A stretch of 64,000 nt of DNA from Trogon surrucura (taxonomy: Eukaryota > Chordata > Aves > Trogoniformes > Trogonidae), in assembly GCA_020746105.1 (NCBI GenBank), contig CM036618.1, positions 121,631,280 to 121,695,279 of the forward strand. Direction: 5' to 3'. Below the pieces are notes generated by a model. The model was not told the origin of the DNA. It made no database searches and saw nothing but the letters and a program-made list of their open reading frames with translations. A program made the position numbers and the translations under genes. Positions 50,534 through 62,160 of the stretch are shown one piece after another; position 1 is the stretch's first letter; every line of letters starts with the position of its first letter.

Positions 50534-52364
50534 CGCAAAGCAGTTTATTTCCTTTCTTCTTCGTGCGAATAGGTAAAATATTTAAGCTTTGAAATAACTA
50601 ATTACCCTCCCTTTAAGCAGTCCCAAGGACAATTTCAAAGAAAATGACAGAAGATTGCTGATAACTCCATGTATTTTTAGATAGCAGGGAGGAAAGCAGT
50701 GAGGCTCTGAAGAGGGTGTCTGTGGCAGGCTGAGCAGGAGACTGCCACAAAGTGTCACGTCCCTGCCACCTTGTGACCAAGGCCTACAACTGCAAAACCC
50801 CGAAGCCTGCGAGCCCTGGAGCTTTCGGCTTGACCCGGTTCTCCTCCCGGAACCCCAGAAGGAAACAAGAGGGCAGGTGACCACCCAAGGGGGTTTACGC
50901 AGAGCCCGAGGTAGGGCTGAAGTTCCTGCCATGCTGTTTGGGGACTGGACATTCTCGGCAGTGACAGAGTGACAGGGATGCCTCCAATGTCTGTCGCAAG
51001 CCCCGTTTTGCCAACGCTCAGGTGCTGTGTTAAGAGCTGGCAGGGGCTGGGACTTCTTAGAAGATCTCTGGGCAGCCTGGATGAGAGGAGAAATGCTCCC
51101 ACCACAGGGAATGGGACCTCGGGAGCTGCCGCAGCGAGGCAGCCAGAGCAGTGGTCCTTACTCAAGCACGGATGTCATTTCTCAGTGGTTGGCTCTGCTT
51201 TCCCTCCTAGACAGAGCTCTGCAGAGTGCTTCAAACTTGGCTGTTTAAGAAGGGGGAAAAATAGGTTAGCCAAGTTTTTTATCCAGACTTATCTGATGTT
51301 TTTTGCCTCTTCCTGACTCTCTTGTCCTAAGAAAACAGCTGCCTTTGGCCTTCTGAGGGGAGCTTTTATGTAACGCTTGAAAAAACAAAAAAGCGACTGT
51401 CTTATTTTTAAAGCCTCAGCCAAGGAGACGCGTTATCGCAGCTTCTCCATCCCCACTGCATGCAGAGCTGTGGCACCGAGCCAGTGCTGCTCCTCCTCCA
51501 TTTCGTGCCCAAATCTGCAGAGAGAACTGAAGGCTACTTTGGTTCTCTATTGTTCTGGCTTTCCTGCAAAAGGTTTTTTAGTGCCATTTAGCCCTTGATG
51601 GAAAGGGCCTTCCTGCCTCCCATGCTGTGCAACAGGTTACGCAAGCTGCAGCAGCCTTTGCTCCAGCTGGGGAGAGCTGTTTCTTCTTTCACTGGTGTCG
51701 CGGAGGACACCCAGCTCTGCTGTGCTGGGGGCTGCACACATGCTGGAAAGAAGCTGTCACTGCCATGCAGAGCCTGCATAGCTTTTCAATGGTATTTAGG
51801 CACCTAACTTGGCTCCCGCTGAGCTAGAGACAGCTGAGCACACAACCAGATCTGCGTCTCTGATGCCGTAAAGGATGAAAGGTCGTCTGTGGGAAAGAGG
51901 TGTGTTATCTTCTTTGCTATTTGCTTTGCAGAGATGCAAACACCTGAAGAAAGATTTTTTCAATCTAATGGTAATTGCATGCTACAGAAATTCCGTGCAG
52001 GGAAACAGACAACGTAAGTATGTAGGCTAAGGCCAAGAGTGCAGACAAAAATGACCAACATAGCTAACTGTCTGCTGTCACAATTTAAGTAAAGTGGGTG
52101 CCCACTACCTTGACGGGGTCACTGGTGGCTCCACAGGACATTGACAAAGCCACTGAGAATATAGTCGGAAAAGAGGACCGGCAAATTTCAGTGACAAATG
52201 ACAAAATGCCATTGAGAGAATTTGTTCCGCTCGACACCACAATGCTCAGCTTTCCGTAGATACCGTAACACATTGGTTTCACCAGTAAACAGAAGACCAA
52301 ATGCCTGGTTATATAGTCCTAAATGTAACCAGCTGAGTAAAGGAAGAAAGAGGAAAGCCAAGAG
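50534..52364. other. Unique, locally GC-rich sequence, no gene seen
   Basis: From about 50700 to 51250 GC rises and several frames of 100-136 codons are open on both strands, but none looks like a known protein and they overlap each other. No CpG-island-like clustering comparable to base 1-150 was seen. Confidence 0.4.
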
Positions 52365-52782
52365 GATCACATCTCCCTGATGAGGAAAGGTTGAAGGAGC
52401 TGGGTCTCTTTAGCTTGGAGAAGAGGAGGCTGAGGGGTGACCTCATTAATGTTTATAAATATATAAAGGGGGAGTGTCAGGAGGATGGAGCCAGGCTCTT
52501 TTCAGTGGCGTCCAATGACAGGACAAGGGGCAATGGGTGCAAGTTGGAACATAGGAGGTTCCATAAAAATATTAGAAAAAAATTTTTCCCTGTGAGGGTG
52601 ACAGAGCCCTGGCACAGGCTGCCCAGGGAGGTTGTGGAATCTCCTTCTCTGGAGACATTCAAAACCCACCTGGACATGTTCCTGTGAGCTCTGCTGTAGG
52701 TGGTCCTGCTCTGGCAGGAGGGTTGGACTAGATGATCTTTGAGGTCCCTTCCAACCTCTAACACTCTGTGATTCTGTGATTG
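52365..52782 (+). mobile_element. CR1 3' fragment, same subfamily as the full-length copy
   Basis: gatcacatctccctgatgag, then 'ggagctgggtctctttagct', 'tggagccaggctcttttcag', 'tgacaggacaaggggcaatg' and the tail with ccaacctctaacactctgtg and ATTCTGTG. By eye there are roughly 30 differences over about 405 aligned bases against 3869-4275, and no large indels. It is 5'-truncated within the RT C-terminal region. The plus frame at 52391-52687 is therefore a CR1 ORF2 fragment (98 codons, ending at a TGA inside ORF2), not a host gene. Confidence 0.96.
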
Positions 52783-54511
52783 CTAGTATAAGAATAAAGG
52801 ATAGCAAGTCAGGGTATTGGAGTTCAAAACAACAAAAAGAGATAGTTATTCATGAAACAGCTTGAAGGCCTATGGAAGTAATTGCTGGAGCAAACAGCTT
52901 ACATAGGCTCAAGGGAAGGCTCAAAAACATGTGGAGAAAAAATCCTCTAAGGGTCACTAAACACATAAACGCACATTCCCATCAGGAAATTCTTGAATGA
53001 AAAATAATTATGCAAAAAAAAAGGAGCAGTATCATATAAGCTTGCCCTTTTCTCTCTGTCTTTCAGGCATGATTTCAAACACCTTGTAAAGCTTTAAAAA
53101 TAGGCTTTTAAAATAATATTAAGTAGTATTAAGTGTAGTACTTTTACACTATTTTAGAAATAAGAATTGCCAACAATGGGGTCATGTGAGACTTTCTGGA
53201 GCAGCACCACAGAAGTCTGTAACAGAAACTTGATAGGATAAGTCACTCCACAGCGAGCATAAACTTCCATATGAGTTGGCAATTTAGCTTCCCTCCATCA
53301 GAAATCTAACTAGAACAAGCCAACTTCAGGCATCACAAATAGCAAAGATAGTAAGAGACACATTGAGGACATGCCTTAAGAATATCACCAATACAACTTC
53401 AAGTAATAGCATGGATGTAGCCTTAAAAAGCACTATACCAAGCAGGAGACAACTTGTCCAAATATTACACAATGGTAATCAAAAGCTTGAACAGACTAGG
53501 TCACAACTAAACTAACTAGCAGACATTGCCAAATACCTTATATATTTGAGACTAAGGAAGGAGAAGGGGGAAAAGGTGACTGGTCCCTGCACTTGTCAGC
53601 AGGGCAGGTTCCATAGAGAATTACATTCCTATGGCCCAGTTCACTTTTCTTGCTTGACCTGTGTTCAAATAAATACCAGAATCTGATGACTGATATTTTT
53701 TGGATACATAGTCCAGGCAGTTCTGGATACAAAGTCCATAACTAAAGCACATTAGACGTTTCGTTTAGTTGTCCTGCTTATGTCACTTGAATCATGGTCC
53801 CCTTGAACAACTGCATCACGTCAGGAAGTGGGTTTTGGATTAAATCTTAGTAGCAAATGCTAACTTAAAACAGTTTACTGACCCATGGCAAATTGTTTTA
53901 CATCTGTCCCCCCTCAAGCACTAAGACTTTCATGCAAGAATCTATAGGAAATGAGAACCCAAAGAAACACATCTGCAACTCTTACATCAAGCTGGGCCAG
54001 CACTGCCAGGCTGGAAAGTAAGATTTTGTTGGGGTGGAGGCACTGCATTTTTGGAGGAACAAACACATCATTATTTATTATTTTCCATCCTTATATTTCA
54101 CACAATGGATGTATTTTGTAGAGAAAGAAGTTCTTACATCTGCATAAAAACATTGGATCTTTTCAGAGGTCGTCTTGCAACAGCTAAACAACTAGTCAAT
54201 GGTAGAAGTAGAGGTAGCTAGATTTAGTGGAAATCATGCATGCAGAAGTTCTTGTCCATCATAAGGATTAAAGGATATCAGGCAACGAGAATAGCATGTT
54301 TAAAGTGCAGACCTAATGAGAATATGCCTTATGAAATTTTTTATTTAGCTATGTGGTCTCTCCGAGCAGCCGGTTTGATGAAACAGATCAATCTTTTTAA
54401 GTGGAAGCGATATTCAGTTGCACACACAGACCCTCACTTACGGATTTATTGCTTATGCACAAGAATCAGTTAGATTTGCTGTAATGGGATCAAGATGCCT
54501 GGCACAGCTTT

Positions 54512-54545
54512 TATATATATATATTTTAAAAATACATATATATTT
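54512..54545. repeat. (TA)n low-complexity stretch
   Basis: Alternating TATATATATA, then TTTTAAAAATACATATATAT. An imperfect dinucleotide microsatellite. Confidence 0.7.
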
Positions 54546-55190
54546 TGTCCTACATGTTGCAAAAATATAGATGGATAAATCAGCACAGACAATAGTGCTG
54601 GATAAAGAACCATTGCTTCTAAAGTCTACGCAGTGTTAATTTGCTTTTGTAGATTTGTATCACCTCACATCTTTGCAGCAATAGCCTGCTGTTCCAAAGC
54701 AGGCACACAAGGACGTTTCTAGACTGTCCCTTCATATTCGGCAAACACGGCAGCACCAAGGTTGAAATGGAGAGTTCTTAACACTAGTACAATGAAATCC
54801 TAAGGGACTTGGCACTCATAGAAGCTGGCAGGCCACTTTTCACTTAGTTAAGTAACTCCATGCTAGGAGTACTTTTGAAAGCCTCCTATAACCTTTAACC
54901 AGAAGAAAGAGACCTGCTTGGAGAGATGATGTTTGAAAGCCTGTCAGAATCCATTTGCATACATGGTAGTAGGAGCCAATACTTCTAAGCTTTCCGCATA
55001 CATCTTACTTAAGTCAAGACAGGTATCTGAGGAGAAACGCATGCACCCTGAAGTTGCAGTTCAAGAGCTTTTGGATGGGTAGTTGATTAAAATAGTCCTT
55101 GCATAGAGGGTAAAAGCAGGTCACAGGCAATTCTTCTGAACTGAGCAGCAAGTGTCCATCTGTTTTCTTGGCAGGATCAAATAACAGAAG

Positions 55191-55218
55191 TTGATGCAGT
55201 GATGCAGTTGATGCAGTG
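55191..55218. repeat. Short GATGCAGT-type tandem repeat
   Basis: GATGCAG occurs three times in 28 bases (ttgatgcagt, gatgcag, ttgatgcagtg), an imperfect minisatellite of two to three units. Confidence 0.7.
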
Positions 55219-56020
55219 TTTGAGACCTACAGGAAAAGCAGCAGTAAAAGAGAAAAAAGGAATGGGGATCAGAAGAAGGGCATGACAGAGAGGCTGCAGA
55301 GTCTTTGCTATTTCACAGAAGTCTTACAAGCCACAGTAGATGCTCGGGGTTTGTGTATGTTAGTTTGAAATCAGGGGACGATCAGCATAATCGACAATGC
55401 TTAGATCTGCCAGTGAAGGTTAACAGCAGCTAACTGATAGCCTTGTAAAGGTACAAGTTGTCTCTGTTCCCACACTGAGCCAACTAGATGTCAAAGAACA
55501 TAACCAATACTGTCTTGGTCTGGGCTCACTTGCCCTGGCTTTTAAACCTTCTCCACCTGGTGAAAAGACAGCGGCAATTCCCTGTGCTGCCTGAAAAAGT
55601 CCATAACATCTCTGGTCAGTGCTTGAGCCTTAAATAGCCCTTGTTCTGGAATTCAAAGGCACGTTACAGGACAGTTTATATGTCACATAAGTAGAACTTA
55701 GAGAAGTCACACATCCTGTTATTCTCAGCATTAGTGGGGGTGGATTCACAGCCCATTGACTTCTGCTTTGAGTATGAGACTTTAAAAACCTGTCAACAGC
55801 AAAGACATTTTCTAAAACCTTCCTCCCTTTGTTAGCACCAGCTCCGATTCATGCAGTTCTGCAAGCTGGAGGTGATCAGCCACCAGCAATGGTTTTAAGG
55901 CCATGGAAATTACACCTCATAGATAATTGGGGACTGATGACTTGGTGTAAGAAGCCTGCGGCAAGTAGCAACCTGTCTGTCTTTCTGCTTGAAAGCAAGA
56001 AGAGATTTTGCCTGTCCCAA

Positions 56021-56110
56021 AATATTATAGAACCACATTTAGGTTGGAAAAGACCTTTAAGATCATGGAGTCCAACCACTAAGGTAGCAATGACAAGTCC
56101 ACCTGTAAGA
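56021..56110 (-). mobile_element. Short CR1 3' tail
   Basis: aatattatagaaccacattt, then 'aggttggaaaagacctttaa', 'gatcatggagtccaaccact' and 'aaggtagcaatgacaagtcc' match the reverse complement of the TTAAAGGTCTTTTCCAACCTAAA tail subfamily also seen at 29839-29920. The octamers are decayed. A 185-codon minus-strand open frame across it is partly this CR1 tail read through and is not a gene. Confidence 0.9.
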
Positions 56111-59100
56111 GCACCTGTGCTCTTACATTTTACTGAACGATTAGCCAGGGAATCTTTACAAAAAGGAAAGGATGGCTGAAGACTCCTAGTGCAAGTAGAA
56201 GCTATCCAAAGAAGAAAATTATATCCAATGCCTCTGACAAGCCCATGGGAGCAGACTGCAGAAATGTTTCTCTGGGCTTGATAGTTCAAGAAAGAACTAA
56301 GTGAAAGTATTGCGGAAATAAAGTCTAGATTTAATGTGTTCGGATGGACAGGACCCTTAGGCCTCCTCCTTGTGCAGAAGGTTTTGCACGTAACGTCGTT
56401 TTTGAGCAGACACGTGCAGAAGGGGAATTGCACAGCCCATGTAACAGGCCTGCAGGCACAGTACAGCGATGAGGGGGACAGAAGAATTGTGAGAGAAAGG
56501 AAGGATGATTTCTTAGGAAGGATACTTTTTTTGTTCTCTAGCAGCAGGCATTTCAGGGAGGAATGGTTTTGCTCTTACCTTGGTCTTGGTTTCACTGTGC
56601 AGAGTAAGAACACATGAGAAAGCAAACTGACTGTAGTGTTGTGCAGCTCATGCATTCAGCTGACAAGTACACATATGTCTGGTGTGTGTTTGGCAGCTCA
56701 TATAGGACCTGCAAAGAAAAAGCCTATCTTAAAAAGCACAAAAACCTACGAGTATTTCCATTAAAAAAAAACCCACAGGCTCCTCACCACTAGTGCTCGC
56801 CTACATGAGGGTTTTTCCAGCAGATGGCACAGCAGACCAGTTTGTAACGCAAGGCTGCAAAACAGCTCCCTGGGCTGCCTGTACGCAGCACACCTTCCTC
56901 ACATCTGCTTCTTCCCCTCCCTGCAACATGCCCACTTCATACCCCAGGGCACAGTTAACAACAAGAGCAGAAGAAATAACTGCAGTACAAACTCTGGAGC
57001 TCTCAGGTTCTGACCTAGTTGTGTTTACAAGCCTTAAAATCTGCCCTCTGCATTTTAAACAGCCTAAAACTATGGCTCTCCCTGAACAAGCACAATTTCT
57101 CTCCTATATGTCCTTTTGCAAAATAACAGTGCAAGGGGCAACCAGGTTGGGAACAGACAAACATGAATCACAAAAAATACAAAATGTCCGACTGGTGTTT
57201 TATCAAAAGGTGTCTGTTCCCTGCCATGCGCAGAAGCACGGATCAAACTTCTAACCACATTCTTGTCATTGCTGCTGATCTATCTTAAACAACAGCTGCT
57301 CTTAGGAAGTGCTTGTTATTGCCTCAGCAAGGTGATTACCCTGCTTGAAATTGTAGACTCAGCTCCTGGCCTCTGGAGGAAAGAGTTTTGCCATGGACCC
57401 CAGGTGCTGCAGATGCAGACATCCGTGGCAGGATCAGGGAGACTCCACGGCTGAGCTCCACCTCGCTCTGCCCAGGCCCTGGGGAAGATGTAGGAGTTAT
57501 ATTTAGTAATCATCACCCCCTGCACCATTGTTTTTCCATCAAAATTATGAAAGTGCTATTGTTTTTAATAAAAAGCATGGCTGTTTTGTCATTTGCAAAG
57601 TATAATATGAATGAACCTTGAAGACAGATAACACAAGATAAATTTACAGCTGAAGGTTCCGGGTTTTTTTTCTCCAAAACTCAATCAAAGTGTAGCTTTT
57701 CCCCTTAAGCTGAAGTACAGGCCAGATCCAGGCAGTTAAAATGACCATTCGGGTGTAATATGAAGCTTGGGGAGCACCAGAGAGGCTGTGAATGTCAGCT
57801 GATATTCCTTGGAAGTAAAGTGGAAAGAACTAATTCATAATGAAAGCCCTGCAGAGATGGGCGGGGGAGAAGTGCCTGAGAGACATAGCCATGCTTCAGT
57901 GGGATCTAAGCCAGGGATTTTTCGGTGTGCCTGTACACAATTCGATTTTCCCTGAAATCAGTGAGGGGTGGCCATCCCAGGGCAGGCATCATGTCAGCTG
58001 TGGTTCATGTGGCTGTAAGAAATTTCAAGCCCCTGCAGGTTGTTGTCCCCAACCCTATCGCAGTTCTTGGGATTGTCGTTACTATCACATTCGCTAAATG
58101 GAAGAGCTGCTGCAATGCTCCATCCTCTTGACCGATGCTCTTACTTGTGTTGCCCATGAATGCCACAATTTGTCTGGGTTTCACTTTATTGTGCATTTAC
58201 TGTGCAGAGGACTGCAATTCTGTTTTAATTCCCTTCTGCTCTCACATACTTCTTCAAGAATGCACCCTCCTCAGGAGAAAAAAAAAAAAGCTGTGTGTTG
58301 AATAGCAAACTGCCTTAATATCTTTTATCACTCATAGTAACTCATGACACACTCACTGCATGTGTTATCTTTATGTTAACACTATTTACAAATGATGGGA
58401 GTAAATCCAAATGCAATTGAGAAAGTTTCCCTTTGCTCACATTTTCAATACAGGGGCAGAATTATCACCTTGGTAGATGCAAAAAAAAAAAAAAAATCCA
58501 ACACACGAATGCCTGCCACACCACAGCACACAAAGCTACTGCTTTTAATTAGTCAGGTTGAGGGCTTTTCAGTCATTCTTTTGCTCTTCTAATGAGGAGG
58601 ACTGAAGTGTCTTTGAACTAGCTACAGACTTGAAAGATTTAGTAAACAAGGATTCCTTATACCATTTCTGGTAAGAGCTTGTCCTGACAGATGCCGCCTT
58701 CCTCCTGAGGTTTAGACCACAGGGGTTTTTTGGTTTTGTTTTTTCTTTAACCTCTGCAACATTTCATAACATGATTGGCAACAGCCCAGCAGTAATTAGA
58801 CTGATTGAGTGGTGGAAGTGTAGACAGAAGGAATGGTTGGAAATCATTGCTCCTCTCAAAGCCGACACTGTGAGGTCCTTGGGTTTCAGTCGTTATAGCC
58901 CACATTTTTGAGAGGCCCTGTCCAGAAATCCTGGTCCATACAGACCTTGGATCCTGCTGTAGCTTGGCGATGCTTGCCGAGATACCTATGCAAGATGTGA
59001 CCTCCCTGGGACACACCAGCTCCTCCCTGCTGCTTTGCCCACAGAAGAAGGGAGGGAAGGAGAGGAGTACAGGTGAGCACGACAGCAGCATGCAAACTGC

Positions 59101-61996
59101 CACGCGTCACTCACGTGTGCTGGAGAGGAAATCCTATTTTTCAAAAGTTTCCATCATGACATACAAAACACTGAATTACTTCCAAATCTGGAAGTGATAG
59201 CCTGGCATTGTGCCCCTGGTCATGTCTTACATAAAGAGTTGTTTGTCTCCCAGACAGTGCTCTTTATCCTATTTTTAAAGTTAATCACCAAAGCAGCCTT
59301 AAATCATAACAGCCTATGATTGTGCTTGCTCTTGCCTAGCTCAGGGAACCCTTCCTACTCCTCAGGCTTCGGAAACTACCAAAACCCTCATGTTTTCCTG
59401 GTGGTTATCAACTTGCAGCCCTCTTCACAGTGACTCAAGTACCTGCCAGGTTTTCTCATGCACATGGCATGGCAGCCAAGGACCTCCAAGAGGCATATCC
59501 TTTGTTTGTGAGACAACAAAAAGCTCCGTGATACTGTTACTCTGAAGGTGCAAGAACATTAGCCCTGAAAGTTTGAAGGCCTTCTGAAGTCAAGCACACA
59601 CTCATTAACCTATACACAATTTACCTGGCTGTTAAGCTAGAGAGGACCATTTCCACGTGTCGGGGTTGATTCAGTCTTCACCCACGCTGTAAGAAGGTCT
59701 TAATCTGATTTTGGATTGATACCACTGCCCCGGTCATGAGAGGCTTGCCTACATCCACCCACCAGCACGAGGCAGCCTTTGATGCCGTACCAGCCTGGAA
59801 GAGATTCGAGTGAGCCACTTAGACCATGTTATCGTTGCCATTGAAGCCTGAGCTTGAACGGTCAGTTGTGACACAGCAATTCTACCCAAATGTTGTGCCA
59901 ACAGCCATACAGGCCAGCCTCTCTGCAGTTTCCCAGGGAGGAAGGCTACAGATGTGTGTCCATCCATGGAGACCCAAGGGAGGAGGCTTCTGTCCTGAGC
60001 TGACGGGACCAAAGGGTCTGATCCGGAATTTAACGGCTGCTCTGCCCAGGAGACCAGTCAGGGTCAGGATTTAAGTTGGTTGTGCAGTGTAACACCCCCT
60101 CAGAGGGAGAAGGCTCTGAACCCCTTTAGCTAGATTGTTCCCTGAGGTTTATTGTAAAGAAATTTAGCTACAGCTGTCCCTGCTCTGCTTCAGGCTTAAT
60201 GGAGGAGGTTCAGATGGCCAGGTACCCTGAGCTTTTTGCCAGGAAACTTTACAAGGCAAAAAAAAACCAAAACCAAAACTTATATCCCAAAAGTATTTTT
60301 AAGTCATTCTGAACTTCAGAGAAGTTCAGTTGCAAGAGTCAAAGGAAAACTAAAATGCACAGACTCATGGGCAACTACAAGGGACAGGAAAGGTGGACAC
60401 TAACGTTGAAATACCTATAAAAGTCAGCTATGTTATATTTCTAATGGGAGAAGGAAATAAGGAAGCATACAGTCACTCGGTCCAAATGAAAGCTATACAG
60501 AGTAATTAAATTTGCATTTATCAAAGCAGATAGCCAAAACATCAGTCCCCCTTTGTTTTTCCCCCGCTCAACACCTATATGATAAAGGCCTTTTGGCTGT
60601 AATATTGACATTTTTCTGACTATTACCTCATGGGAGACTCGCCTACACTAGAATTAAAAAAAAAATGCTGCTCTAAAGAACCAAATCCTCTTTATGGCAG
60701 CCAGTGTTTTATTGCTGGGGCATACTGGGCAGCTTATTTTCATTCAGAAAAATCAAATACGCTTTAACAGTATGAGAACCCTCTCCAGCAACAGATCTGC
60801 TGCTGCTGCAATGCTAGCACAAGTGTAATTAGAGAAGTCAGGAATCGGGTAACACCGCAACGTAACCTTTTTTTCATGCTAGATAAAGCAAAGCACGTGC
60901 CTTTAAAAAGTCAAAGCTGCTGAGGTTAATGCACTGAGGGGGTTGGGTGGGTTTTATTTATGCTGTGCTCTTGCACCCTGCGCCAGGTACTGCATGAACA
61001 CAGCAAATCATGATTTTCACTTGGAATTCATGAATATTCAGTTATGGGCAGCTTTAAGCACCAAACTAGGCTGGGACACAGTACATGGCAGTATAATTTG
61101 TTGGAAAAAAAATGGTCTACTGGAGAATAATATTTTGAAAGATTTTAAGTGTTTGGGGAAAGAGCTGGCAAAGTCTGCAATCCATTTCAGTCCTCCCATC
61201 GTGAGGTAACCTATCATCAAACACTGGCTTCTAAAACAAAATCTGGCAAATTTGAAGTTTACCACATTATGTCACCCAATCTGCTTTCTTAGCCTTTCTC
61301 TTCCTCGAATGTTGAGGCTGCATTGCATTTTCCCTACTATTCTGAGAAAACAGAACGCTTTGCCAATCCGCTCCTTACTTTTGGTTATTTTTAAACCTCT
61401 GCAAAAGCTCACACTTTCTTCTGTAGCCAATGCCTATTGTTTATGGAAGCAGTTCCAATTTACTTTCTATAAGAAAAAAAAATAAACTATAAATTCATCT
61501 ACTGCCTGGAAAGCACTGCAAGTATTCATATTGTTCTCCTGCATTGTTTTGCTTACAAAATTGAATTCTTTGGAACCGCAGGGGCATTGAGTCTCCTTCG
61601 CTCACTCTTTTTCACCACCACCACCCTCCCTGCTCTCAAACAGCGGCTTTCAAGCAGTGACCTTTCTTTCGTGGAGGCCAGCTTGTTATTTTGGGTTGGA
61701 TTTCCCTGCCGATTGTTCTGCATTTCCTCCTGCGCTGCTCTGCGGCGAGGCCGCCACCGCTGCTTCAGTGACCACCCTGCGCTCGTCACCCAACCAAGCA
61801 CAAAGCCCGGGCGCTCTTGAGTTGCTGCATGTAACCATGGGAAGAGTCGGGTTGCTGGCAACCTTTGCTACCTTCAATGCAGAGGGCCAAAAAAAAAAAA
61901 AGTCTATTGCTCATAATAGCCACAAATTGTAAAAGATCTGGCAAAGGCAGTCATTAGCTACCTCGAACACGTAGCACACAGCCATGGTCCAGGTCG
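56111..61996. other. Unique sequence with a small GC-rich patch, no gene supported
   Basis: No recognisable protein-coding exon or repeat family. A runs lie at 58278-58289 and 58482-58496. The last part, 61690-61870, is GC-rich with about a dozen CpGs and two RFX X-box-like motifs (listed separately). Confidence 0.4.
61821..61862. promoter_or_regulatory. Pair of RFX X-box-like motifs in a small GC-rich patch
   Basis: GTTGCTGGCAAC at 61851-61862 is close to the X-box form GTNRCC(N0-3)RGYAAC. A weaker GTTGCTGCATGTAAC at 61821-61835 lies 15 bases upstream. Both sit at the edge of a locally CpG-rich stretch (about 61690-61860) in otherwise AT-rich DNA. X-boxes bind RFX factors, often at promoters of ciliary genes. 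No transcript evidence is visible. Confidence 0.3.
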
Positions 61997-62160
61997 CAGA
62001 ATCACAGAATCTTTTAGGTTGGAAAAGACCTCTAAGATTGAGTCCAACTGTTAACCTGGCAATGCCAAGTTCACCAGTAAAGGGTGTCCCTAAGCACCTC
62101 TACTACGTGTCTTTCAAATACCCCCAGGGATGTCTTTCTTTCAAATACCCCCAGGGATGT
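61997..62160 (-). mobile_element. CR1 3' fragment with internal 27-bp duplication
   Basis: cagaatcacagaatctttta, then 'ggttggaaaagacctctaag', 'gagtccaactgttaacctgg' and 'caatgccaagttcaccagta' are the reverse complement of a CR1 3' end of the AGGTCTTTTCCAACC type. At 62111-62160 the stretch ctttcaaatacccccaggga recurs with a 27-base period, a local tandem duplication inside the element. Confidence 0.93.

Larger units (their letters stand above)
52783..56020. other. Unique AT-rich sequence, no gene seen
   Basis: No long terminal repeat, transposon or coding signature recognised. It contains an AT dinucleotide stretch at about 54512-54545 and a short GATGCAGT-type tandem motif at 55191-55218. 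Confidence 0.4.

Noticed and set aside
52391..52687. 98-codon plus frame as a gene
   Set aside because: It is the C-terminal part of CR1 ORF2 in a 5'-truncated copy.
55876..56433. 185-codon minus-strand frame
   Set aside because: Its middle is the CR1 tail at 56021-56110 read in sense. No other protein resemblance, so repeat-driven.
56230..56470. Possible solo LTR (an aataaag signal near 56319 in promoter-like sequence)
   Set aside because: I could not find paired terminal TG/CA ends, a target duplication or a recognised LTR family. A lone AATAAA is not enough.
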